Below are positions 1 through 9,100 of a stretch of DNA of 29,812 bases, piece by piece (positions within the stretch are counted from its first letter, which is position 1; each line of letters begins with the position of its first letter). Position numbers and translations under genes: made by a program. The notes under the pieces were generated by a model. The model saw nothing but the letters and a program-made list of their open reading frames with translations, did no database searches and was not told the DNA's origin. The stretch is from Mnemiopsis leidyi (taxonomy: Eukaryota > Ctenophora > Tentaculata > Lobata > Bolinopsidae): positions 21,638-51,449 of the forward strand of contig JH152690.1 of assembly GCA_000226015.1 (NCBI GenBank), given 5' to 3'.

Positions 1-849
1 GTCAACACCATTAATAAGTCAGATAAGCATTTCCATGACTCCATTGAATATCAAAATTGACAAAATACTTCGGAGTAATACTCTGATAGCGATACGTACG
101 CCGCGCAATGATTTAATAAACTCGCAAAGATATAGTCAGCGTAGAATAACTTTGCGGAGACAAATTNTAAAAATTCGCATCGTCGACATGGTAACGGTGG
201 CGCGCACTACGTATTAAATTGAGGTGGGACACCGGACACCGGACACTGGACACCGCCATCTACCTACCTACCCACCTACCACCACCAAAATCCGACCACT
301 TTAAACCATCTACTTTGCTTTTTTTGCCTTCGGCAAAAAAGCATGAGAGATGGAAAAAATCCTATAAATCCTAAAAAAATTATTGATGACATCATCATTG
401 GCGAAACCCCCACCCCCTGTCATTAATCGTCATCATTTGGAAACCCCCTCCCCGCTCTAGATGATGACGTCATATGTGAACGACCCCTTACGATCATTTT
501 AAGCAACTTAAATATTTTCGATTATGGTGTCATCAAAGTTTCCTAAGCATCCTAAGTAATTGGAATAATCGGATATCTTGTCAAAAGGTAGCTAACATCA
601 TGAGCTATGGTTTCTTACTACATATATGTAAATGAAAATTCGATAGATCGATCGGCCGATTAATCAAAAACTTCATAAAAAACATAAAATGGCTTTTGAG
701 TTTTGACATAACCAAGACGTGTCATCACAAGAAATGTAGGCTGATTTTATGCCAAGCAGTTGCTAGACTTTTGTCATCTGTTGCTCATTTGTAGACTATC
801 ATGTTGATATATGCGTTAGAATAGACATATATTTAATTTTCCATCTTAG
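1..849. other. non-coding stretch with short tandem repeats and a hairpin
   Basis: I see no gene here. It holds an ambiguous base at 167, a short GGACACC-type tandem repeat near 224-256, a run of CTAC/CCAC repeats just after it, a perfect CRE-like palindrome TGACGTCA at 465-472, and the hairpin at 306-353 described separately. Confidence 0.5.
306..353. repeat. dispersed hairpin, copy 1
   Basis: Nested inverted repeat: outer CCATC/GATGG arms and an inner arm GCTTTTTTTGCC pairing with GGCAAAAAAGC around a TTC loop. A near-identical hairpin, including the preceding CCACTTTAAACCAT context, lies at 23381-23425 about 23 kb away, so this is a dispersed family rather than a local palindrome. Confidence 0.7.
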
Positions 850-1052
850 TGCAATATTCAAAAAATGATGGAAATGCAGCGCCCGGCTGACACCAAGCAT
901 AGCGGGCGTAATTCTTGGTATTCCTCATGCCTGATCGTACTACTTTGATATTTTCAGGGGGATTAATGCAGTCTCTGTTTGGACCTCCGCCAGATATTGA
1001 AACTTCAGAGATAGCTTCACGGACTGTTTTAGAAAACACTGACTTGGACTAA
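850..1052 (+). CDS. 3' end of an unidentified plus-strand gene (last two exons)
   Basis: Two short exons read as one frame. Exon A is 850-907, after a pyrimidine-rich acceptor (ccatcttag), and ends at a GTAATT donor. A 50-nt intron ends in gatattttcag. Exon B is 958-1052 and stops at TAA 1050-1052. Exon A is 19 codons plus one base and exon B starts with two bases, so the frame closes. The joined tail contains MQRPADTKHSGRG then LMQSLFGPPPDIETSE and ends in NTDLD. The stretch is more GC-rich than its flanks. I do not recognise the family, and no earlier exon is visible in 1-849, so the rest of the gene would lie upstream of the window. The antisense open frame at 833-1039 overlaps it. What favours the plus-strand reading is the pair of splice sites with matching phase. 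A chance match is possible because both exons are short. Confidence 0.45.
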
Positions 1053-1363
1053 TGTTGTCATGGGCAAAGTTGTGTTCAGTTGACTGTGGGGGTGTTTTGT
1101 TACTCTTAATGGTCGATTTTCATGTTCCTATTAATTCGACTGTGCACTGTTTCAACTGAAGGAAGTTAATGATATGTTTTGGTATCACGATTTGTTAATA
1201 TTGCCTTGATACTTTGGGTGTTGGGATAACTTACAGTTGTAAAATCAGCCTTAAAAAGTAAATCATTCGGTTGTAACAGAATGCTGGTTCCTCGTTGTCG
1301 GTTGTTCAGTGTAATGAATCGAAATTCTAGTCCCTTTTTCCACTTTGATCAATATGACATGTA

Positions 1364-1464
1364 CAGTGAAACCTCGATTTACCGTGTCTCTATTTACCAT
1401 GTACCTCGATTTACCGGGCCTTCTCCCTTTCCCTCGCGAGGCCCGGTAAATAGAGGTTTTGCTG
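1364..1464. mobile_element. pogo/Tigger-like MITE
   Basis: A 101-bp element with about 21-bp imperfect terminal inverted repeats: left CAGTGAAACCTCGATTTACC, and right end (reversed) CAGCAAAACCTCTATTTACC. It is flanked by TA on both sides (1362-1363 and 1465-1466). Termini of the form CAGTnnAACCTCG with a TA target duplication are known for the pogo/Tigger branch of Tc1-mariner. There is no room for a transposase. A second internal GATTTACCGGGCC/GGCCCGGTAAAT dyad sits at the centre. Confidence 0.65.
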
Positions 1465-1538
1465 TATTCCTCTTTAGCCTTTATGGAAGTCTAAATTGCC
1501 TTATTACTAAAATACATATTTATGACAAATCACCACTA

Positions 1539-1670
1539 GATAAAGGTATTTTCCAGGTAGGGTCACAAGTTTTTCTTATCATGTGACAGCGACCAATGAG
1601 AAGTTAGGTACGGCCAATCAAATCACATGATATTAATGATTTGTGACCCCTCCCAAATTATACCTTTCTC
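1539..1670. mobile_element. fold-back/MITE-like inverted repeat, family A
   Basis: The left arm 1539-1568 and the reversed right arm 1641-1670 share about 22 of 30 bases, including AAAGGTAT and GGGTCACAA. A second element with related arms is at 4031-4178, and a fragment resembling the arm (GAAGGTGTTATAAATC) follows near 1686. No target duplication is clear. Confidence 0.5.
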
Positions 1671-1865
1671 TCATGATAAATTTTTGAAGGTGTTATAAAT
1701 CGCTTATATCTCGTGATAGTAATTGGTCAAACGCTATCACATGATACGAAAAATCTCTGAAATATCTTGTGTTCTGCAAGACAGAATTGTTGTCTTACGT
1801 ATCATAATCAGTAATTCTGTTATTTGAAGTTTCGTATTTTGTACACAACATATTCAAAACTTGGT

Positions 1866-1880
1866 TTTATTGGAAATAAA
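1866..1880. promoter_or_regulatory. facing poly(A) signals between convergent genes
   Basis: AATAAA reads on the minus strand at 1866-1871, about 110 bases beyond the GPCR stop codon. AATAAA reads on the plus strand at 1875-1880, about 820 bases after the plus-strand stop at 1052. The near-palindrome could serve both convergent transcripts. The minus-strand assignment is the better supported because of its distance from the stop. Confidence 0.45.
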
Positions 1881-1979
1881 ATGAAATATCACAACATTTA
1901 GTCGGGCAGTCAACTGCCCATAAAGACGTAAATAATGTATCAAAATCATGAAAAAACAAAAAACTCGTTTTTGAAACCG

Positions 1980-4900
1980 TCAAGCAGTCCCGCTAAGCCC
2001 AGCTACTTTGTTCCTCATGCATCTAAACAAACTTTTGGCTCCCACCCGCATCTTACTATTACACGAAAAGTGAATGATAGGGTTTATCGAGGAGCTGAGA
2101 AAGGTGGCGTAATAAAACCAGCCCAGAATGTAGGTTTCCCTGATGACGTCACCCTTGCTGAGAGCGTCAAACACACTGTATGTAGGATTCAACATGTAGG
2201 AGAAGTAGTAGTACAACATGACGAAGTAACACACACCAAAGTTGAGAGAGAAGAGAAGAGTCGCTAGAATAACCTGAAGTTTGGTGGTTTATAACCGTGT
2301 TACAGGGCCTGGTTCTCTCTCAGAATACAAGTCAAGTGGTCGGTTGTCTCTCTAGGACTGGAGGTCACGTGGTCTAAGTTCTCGTGGTGATAAATCTAAT
2401 AACTTGGATGGATGATTTTTATTTATAAATAGTCTGATGTCATGTTGTTCTCAAGCATCAATATTCTGGGACCAATAAAGATACTACTAACCTGCTTTTC
2501 CTTTCTTCTTCTTGATTTTGATTTTCCTTTTTTGTTATTTTTTGTGTTATTTTTTCCACTTTTTAACGGTGTAATTTTATTTCTCTTTCCACTTGAACTG
2601 TTGTCAACCGTTGCTAAAGACTGCATCTGCAACAAGAAATCAGTTAACTGTGAACAACATAGGACGTTTTACAGGACCCATTGCGCCGACAGGACCCATT
2701 CCGCGATTTAGGCACACTTTTTTATATGCGGGAGCGCAAGCGGTACGAGTTAAGCGTCCTATGTTGTTCACAGTAAGACAAAAAAAGTGGTAAAAAAATA
2801 ACATCCACCAAATACCAATGAACTTATTATTGTGAACCATATCGCCTATTTACTGTTAAGTCGTGAAACCATATTCTTATTCCTGGTCGAACCTAAAACA
2901 GCAGTGCATCCAATGATCTGATTTGGAGTACATTTGAGGAAATGTCATCCTGGGTCATTTCTTAATGAATGTCCATGAAGCCGTACACAAGTTTGAACCA
3001 TTTCTAATCAATCTGATTGAATCGCGGTGAGTAGTTCAGCATTAACTTCGTGGTGCCATACAGGCCCAGTATACTATGACCGATCCCAAGTTCTTGCTCT
3101 TACACCGACTACCGAATGGGATCACCACACAAAACGTAGCTCGTTTGAAATAGGCAAAACAGCTATAAGTCAAGATTACAGTGAAGATTGAATGAAAAGT
3201 AAACCTTGCAAGTTTCAGAAATATTCTCAACAGTTGATTGTCCCGACCTTTGTTTAGGCTTGAATAATCTATATACAATTTTGGCATTGATACGAAAATA
3301 ACCTGATCTCAGATCTGTGATAGTCATCTCGAACTCTTAACTTATACAAAACTAACCTGATCTGTGATAGTCATCTCGAACTCTAAACTTATACAAAACT
3401 AACCTGATCTGTGATAGCCATCTTGAACTGTAAACTGATATAAAACTAACCTGATCAGTTATAGTCATTTCAAACTCTAAACTGGCCCCATCCCGGGACC
3501 GAACAGAGCATTCAATCATGGGATCAGTGGTGGGAGCATTGCTGAACACTACACCGTCCTTATCCATACTGTGTCTGGGACAAACCAAGGACAGCACGAT
3601 GTTCAGTGGTGTCCGGAACTGTACCCTAATTGGAAGGATTCGTTCAAATTGGTATGCTCTTTACAAGAGTGATTCATTTATTCACTGTTTTTACTGAAGA
3701 GTTAAAAGTGAGCATCATGACTGCAGCAAGTAGATCTTACAGACAGTATAACTGTCACAGAGTATTTCAAATAAGGATATGATCCAGGATAAGAATACAA
3801 TCTTGTTAGTATATCATAAGAGGGAACCTGATGAGTCGTAAAGCGACAGCAAGGTTACAAATGAGGAGGACCAGGGTGGAAACAGTTAGAGGAATCGAGT
3901 AGAGAAATACCACTATGTACCTGCAGGATAGATTGACGTGATCATCATTAATATACTGATCGAAGATCATGTATGATTATCGTAAAGATCATGTGTGACG
4001 AACTGTCATCACTAGCTAGAGTTGCTAAATGATAGGTTAAGGTGTTTTTGTGGAAGCGTCACAAATCGTTTATTTCATGTGATACCGCTACTCGATATTG
4101 ACGTGTTGTACGTAGCTGTTCAATCTCTGTAACATGGTACACAAAATTTGTAACCCTTCTCCAAAAACCTTATCTATCATCAAATCATTCATTTTGAATC
4201 GAGTCAATAATTTTCATATCTCATCACCTGACTTCTGTGTGAGTGTAGATATCAACTAGTCTGTAGTCGCAATACCCCCACTTGGGATTCATCCTCATTC
4301 CTTCCAGCTTCCAGACGTGCATTGTACCTCCTATCACACTAAGGAAACAGAAATGTTTAGTATACGTACCTCCTATCACACTAGCAAAACAGAAATTGTT
4401 TTAATAAACGTACTTCTTATCACACTAACATAACAGAAATTGCTTTATTTTGCGTTCAGAGAAATTAGAATGACTGAATTAAATTATGTCTGCTTGGTTT
4501 CTGCAGTGTTACATAACAAAGCCCGAAGCCGTGGCGAGAAATGAACACATACCTAGTTTTTGACCCAAATCCTTCATATTTATGGGATAACTTTTCTCGT
4601 GTAATCCAAAAATGGTAAAGAGTATCAAATCTTTTTAAAAGTGGTAGTCACCTAATAACCCAACTACTACAGATGAGGATGTGGGAAAGAGGTGGACTGT
4701 AGAACTTGTCATATTTGTGTGGTAGGTAGAGTGCAACAAACCTCCCGAAACTTATTATCGATAGTAGGAGGGGCGTTGCCACGGAAACCACACACCAAGT
4801 AATACCTGAAGTTGGTTCAGAGTACTTTCCTTTTTAGTTTTACAAGAAATAAACTTTACTTTTTTGAGTTGCCCCCCCCCTCCCTCCCCCAAAACTTTAC

Positions 4901-5579
4901 TTTTATAGACAAGTTAGTGAAATCAGTTAATACAGAAAGTTAGTCATTTTCCCGTTCTAGTAGTACTGCTTCCAATTTCCAAAATACCTGTAAACTGGCA
5001 TATTATGTCATCCACAATGTAAAAGTCGAAGAAAGTTCTGTCAGACAGGAGAATACCGAATGCAAAAATCGCGTCCAAACTGGCCATTATGTCCGTTACA
5101 GCAAGATGGCAGAATACTGTGTCAGAAACCGATCTGGAGGGAAAGATTATTTTAAACAGTCTTTCTCATTTCATGTGAACATTTTGGTTGTTATTTCGAC
5201 ATTCATGACAGTCAACAATCATAAACGCGAAAATTTTCGACCTGCAAATGAGTTTGACTTTGAGCACCTCCGACATTTATATCCACAAATTTAAAAATTC
5301 AAGAATTCAGATGTGCCAACAAGAAATCTCTTTGAACATCAATGCTGAAAGAAATGAAACTACCCACCTCCTACTCATGCGAACTAGAACTGCCAGGATT
5401 ATAATATTGACGATAAGAGAATAAAGTCCGATAGTTAGTCCCACGCTCCCTACTACTATGTCCACCCACCGCACCCAGTGAATTTCCGGAGTGGAAGTAG
5501 CATTTCCGGGATCCGGGTTGTCGTGGTGGTGAAAAAGTGAGGAGTTGACCGAGTCTGTTATGTTAACTTCTGAAGTCAT
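1980..5579 (-). CDS. orphan rhodopsin-like (class A) GPCR, seven coding exons
   Basis: Seven-helix plasma-membrane receptor; ligand unknown. Exons (minus order): 5368-5579, 4988-5133, 4652-4805, 4228-4338, 3828-3920, 3205-3268, 1980-2273. They have consistent phases and sum to 1074 nt, that is 357 aa plus stop, a usual class A length. Visible hallmarks: three N-terminal N-glycosylation sequons (NIT, NSS, NAT); helix 1 with its conserved N (SLIVNIIIL); helix 2 LAVTD; helix 3 Cys (IICQF); helix 4 W (SSWVI); loop-2 Cys (WGYCDY); helix 5 Pro (YSIPLTV); helix 7 SSSINPIIHF; and a C-tail Cys (FRCMRN) suited to palmitoylation. Divergent points: DRY is GRF, helix 6 has no CWxP proline, and NPxxY reads NPIIH. 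A clean acceptor (tttccaacag, exon start 5588) precedes the ATG by nine bases, so an upstream non-coding exon or a spliced leader is likely. The cassette exon at 3451-3625 may alter intracellular loop 3. The family placement is solid; the subfamily is not. Confidence 0.88.
2648..2773. mobile_element. PIF/Harbinger-like MITE inside the GPCR gene
   Basis: A 126-bp element with perfect 19-bp terminal inverted repeats (CTGTGAACAACATAGGACG at 2648-2666 and its reverse complement at 2755-2773). TAA directly flanks both ends (2645-2647, 2774-2776). A 3-bp TWA duplication is typical of PIF/Harbinger elements. The interior has two CAGGACCCATT repeats and no coding capacity. It sits in the last intron of the GPCR gene. 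Confidence 0.75.
3300..3482 (-). repeat. 47-bp tandem array duplicating a splice donor
   Basis: Four imperfect copies with the repeated AG/GT junction at 3301, 3355, 3402 and 3449 (spacings 54, 47, 47). On the minus strand each unit carries the end of the cassette exon (GATCAG) followed by its donor (GTTAGT or a variant). The copy nearest the exon is the coding one. The unit is not a multiple of three, so the choice of donor changes the reading phase. Confidence 0.8.
3451..3625 (-). CDS. probable alternative (cassette) exon of the GPCR, loop 3
   Basis: Lies between GPCR exons 3828-3920 and 3205-3268. It has a good acceptor (ccttccaattag) and a strong donor (CAG then GTTAGT). It enters in the phase left by the preceding exon (two bases) and leaves in phase 0, so it fits directly onto the last exon 1980-2273 in place of exon 3205-3268. 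It encodes 58 codons plus one base with no stop, including VQFRTPLNIV, CPRHSMDKDG and ASLEFEMTITDQ, and is more GC-rich than the introns. It would lengthen intracellular loop 3. Joining it to exon 3205-3268 from its first donor breaks the frame, but joining from the second tandem donor keeps it. It could also be a chance open stretch. Confidence 0.5.
4031..4178. mobile_element. fold-back/MITE-like inverted repeat, family A, second copy
   Basis: The left end GATAGGTTAAGGTGTTTTTG and the right end reversed (GATAGATAAGGTTTTTGGAG) form imperfect inverted repeats. They continue into a shared GTCACAAAT/GTTACAAAT motif that is also found at the arms of 1539-1670. It lies in a GPCR intron. Confidence 0.5.
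4322..4446 (-). repeat. 42/44-bp tandem array duplicating a splice acceptor
   Basis: Three imperfect copies of a unit that carries, on the minus strand, a pyrimidine-rich tract, an AG and the first 15 bases of GPCR exon 4 (TGTGATAGGAGGTAC). The used acceptor places the exon start at 4338. The copies would start exons at about 4380 and 4424. Use of the second site would add 42 nt, 14 codons without a stop. Confidence 0.8.
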
Positions 5580-5933
5580 TTACGAAAACTGTTGGAAATA
5601 CAAGTGTCATACACATGGCATTGTACAAGTGTCATTTTGGCTGAGGGTGCACAATTTCTATTAGTATTCATAAAGGTGGCCCTGTCACCTATATCAGTTG
5701 TCACCTATATCAGTTGTCACCTATATCAAGGAACGCTTTGTAATTTTAAGGATACACTTGCACAGCAAAGGAAAGTGTATCCATACAAAGTGTTTTACCT
5801 TAGGACCAGCAACTACAATCCTAAAGTGCACTTGATATTCGATGAATTGGAATTAATCTGTTTAAATTTAATACCATTATTTGATGTTTCTGCTGTCTTG
5901 ATAGGAAAGTGTCGGGAATAGGCCCGATCTCTA

Positions 5934-6143
5934 CAGTACGACCTACAGTAACATGTAACAGTACGACCTACAGTAACAGGTCGTAACAGTACGACCTACA
6001 GTAACATGTAACAGTACGACCTACAGTAACATGTAACAGTACGACCTACAGTACCTACAGTAACAGGTCGTAACAGTACGACCTACAGTAACATGTCGTA
6101 ACAGTACGACCTACAGTAACATGTCGTAACAGTACGACCTCTA
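5934..6143. repeat. minisatellite, about 24-29 bp unit
   Basis: About eight imperfect copies of a unit containing CAGTACGACCTACAGTAACA, alternating between shorter units and longer ones with an inserted GGTCGT or GTCGT. The longer units contain the dyad GGTCGT-AACAGT-ACGACC. It lies about 350 bases upstream of the first GPCR coding exon, in its upstream region or its 5' UTR intron. Confidence 0.85.
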
Positions 6144-9100
6144 CAAAACGATAACATTACCGTCTTAATGCTTAAATACTTGCTAACTTGATACAATGTT
6201 ACAACTGGTACTTCATGACTCGTCATTAGCACAAATCAATTGATTATATGCATGGGTATAAAGCACAAAGTTAATCATATTTTACCGTCGCGTCTATCTG
6301 CTATCGGACTGATCACAGATATCATGGATTTAAACAAACACCATATAAGTATAACCCGCCAGCGGAACGAATAATGTAAATTTTAAGTTTTAAGTTTTAA
6401 AGTACTTGGACAAAGCGCATGGTATTGGTGCTATATAATTTCACCGTCACGTAACCATAATTTGTCTAATCTCATGTCGAACAGTGCACAGGAAAATTAA
6501 TATTTGTTGGTCATTGTGCCAGGCACGCATTCTTAACTTCAATAACTGACATTATCAGCATTAAAAGAAGAATCTGAACCAGAAAACACGTACTTTGGCC
6601 AACAATTAATCTCAGCTGTGGAGCACAGCAAGGTATCGAGGCCAGGCACTTGCATCGACATCTTAGTACTTGCATCGACATCTTAGTAATTTCAGCGTTG
6701 ACATGTGTAAGGCAGCTGTTTAGGCTCGGTCGCCAGGAGAGCGAAATTAATTTCAAGAAGTCGGGTCACTACGATTTATAGCCAATACAAATCTGCTCTA
6801 AGTGGGTTATTCTTTTATTGGGTTAAAGCTAACTTAGCTTCAACACAATAACTCTTGAAAAGGAGAATAGTCATGAAAAGGAATAGTCATGAAAAGGAGA
6901 ATAGTCATGTTATTCTTTGTTGCTAAATACTTATAGTTATAGGTAAATATTTCAAAATGATAAAACAGGGCCAACAAACCAAGAAATATATTGGGAATAT
7001 TAAATTCATTCCACCACGATAACCCCTCTTCAAGGAGGAACATTGAAAGTTGTCGGGAGAACGTTTCTTTAGAACACGACGTTGGATGGATATCATCTCG
7101 TCACGTATTAGAGACAATGCAATTTTACATATATTATATTTGCAATTGCAACACTAACTTAAAGCCTAGGGAATTAGACAAATGGACACTTCATGGGGTT
7201 ACTAACATTTGATAAAGAGCATGACTGAGACACATTACCGAGAGGCTTTCTCATCAACCATGAACTACTCAAATTTTGTAAATATACAGAACTAACAGTA
7301 ATAACGAATTTAAGAAGACGATATGGAGCAATAGCAGCTTAGATGGCGAATACGAAGCTCATGGCTTGGTGTTGGGACGTGTTATCTGATAAAAACAGTT
7401 TAGTGACCAAGCAGTGACCAAGCTCAATAAACTTTGTGGTTGTGGTAGTGGTAGTGGAAGAATGACATCAACAGAACGAGGATGTGGTAATTGCTCAAAA
7501 GGGGCCACATTCTAATTTCTAAAAGGTTAGAATATTGTTAAAAGTTAAACTAAAAAAGGCGTATTGATTTTATAATTTTGTCGAGGTTATGCTCTCTGGT
7601 TAGATAACAACTCGTCAATTTGAAATTGGGGGCCTCTGCAGTATTGTACAGCGCTCACCCTCCCTCGCATCGAATGAGGGTCTGACCAAGTCAGACAACT
7701 GTAGTATTGACACGATTCGTAATGAACCATGCATGCCATTAGAAAACAGCACAAAATCTCTTGAGATAGGGATTTTAACCAGCGCAACTGGTATTATGAT
7801 ATGCTTCTTCGGATCGTTAAGGAAATGATAGGTTTTCCTAGTGGTCGGAAGATTGATGCATGACGAAAAGATGAAAGCTGTGATCATACCTGCCAATTTC
7901 TTACATAGAAGATGGACGAGACGGAACCTAGAAATTTCGCGGCAGTTTAAGAGGACTTTACGAGTTGCGACATCGTCATATTGTAATGCGGATCCTAGAT
8001 TTGTTGCTAATCCTTCACAAAAATCATATATTTTATCATCTTAAGAGTCTTTGCAGTACTCTTGATATTACCAGAAATAATACATACGAGCTACCTTGAA
8101 TAAGCTGATTTAAACAAATGCTTAAGTGACGTACATCACTTGTTGGGGATGTCGTGACCCATCCACAACATTCCCATCAAACATATTGCCATTAGGCTGG
8201 CAAGCTGGTTCCGGTGTTATGGTCCGTTGTCCGCAACACATTGCGACTTTTAGACTTAATAAGGCTGAGAGTTTAAACAAATATCAATTCGGAATTCCTA
8301 TTAGAATGATGAATAAAAAGAAAAGACATGTGTTGAATTGAAAATGACTCATAGCTGCGTTACTTTCTCATCAACCATGATAAAGAGAGAGAACGTCAAA
8401 GAAGTAAAAGTTCTATTCATTGTTCAATTTTGATTTTGAAAGCTCATTGAATTGGGAAACCATCTCCAAACATTGATCGATGAACGATTACATATTAATG
8501 ACAAGACCTTATCCATAACTATAGACCTTATCCATAACTATAGTACTTGTTAATAATGCGACCATTACGCATCGCCAAGTTAAAGTTTCTTGGAGCAATG
8601 AGCAATCAACCAACTTCCCCACAGATTACACTAAATCACAAACTACAAAGTTAGGAAGACACAACTGATAATATCACCACAACTGCAACACTGTCTACAG
8701 ACTGCAACTTCTCTTCACGTACGTAAGCAGCAGATCAGACAAGGTCTTGTCGCGACACGAGCTTTCTCCCGTCAAGACAATCTGTGAACTGTAATGTACT
8801 GTGAATCTGTGTGAATCTGTGTGATTATGAGCGGCTGGAGCACACATTGTTCGATTTATATCTAGTATGTTTGTTTCATTGTTGAGAAATTATCGAAAAG
8901 AATTGTGGAAAGGATCCTTTGGGAAGAATTAACATCTTATTATCATTATTGAACTGAAGATGAAATTAAATTTGATTTCAACAAATATCAGTTTTTTGTA
9001 TTCAAATAAAAGCAATTTGATCACGTCGTCGGTGAAATTCAAGGTTTGCTACATGAGTAGTTGCTGTTGGAGTAACCTGCTCAATTAGATTGGAAAGAAA

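Noticed and set aside
1935..2267. 110-codon plus-strand frame
   Set aside because: Antisense to the last GPCR exon, which has clear helix 6 and 7 sequence.
3042..3287. 81-codon minus-strand frame
   Set aside because: Overlaps the real GPCR exon 3205-3268 in a different frame. Joining it to the last exon gives an early stop.
5592..5921. 109-codon plus-strand frame
   Set aside because: Largely AT-rich and partly built from a 16-17 bp tandem repeat (CACCTATATCAGTTGT); no domain, and it lies in the GPCR upstream region.
5934..6143. CRISPR-like array
   Set aside because: Units are contiguous without unique spacers, and the genome is eukaryotic.
7587..7896. Overlapping minus-strand frames of 66 and 93 codons
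   Set aside because: No splice partners, no conserved motif, and two competing frames; treated as chance.
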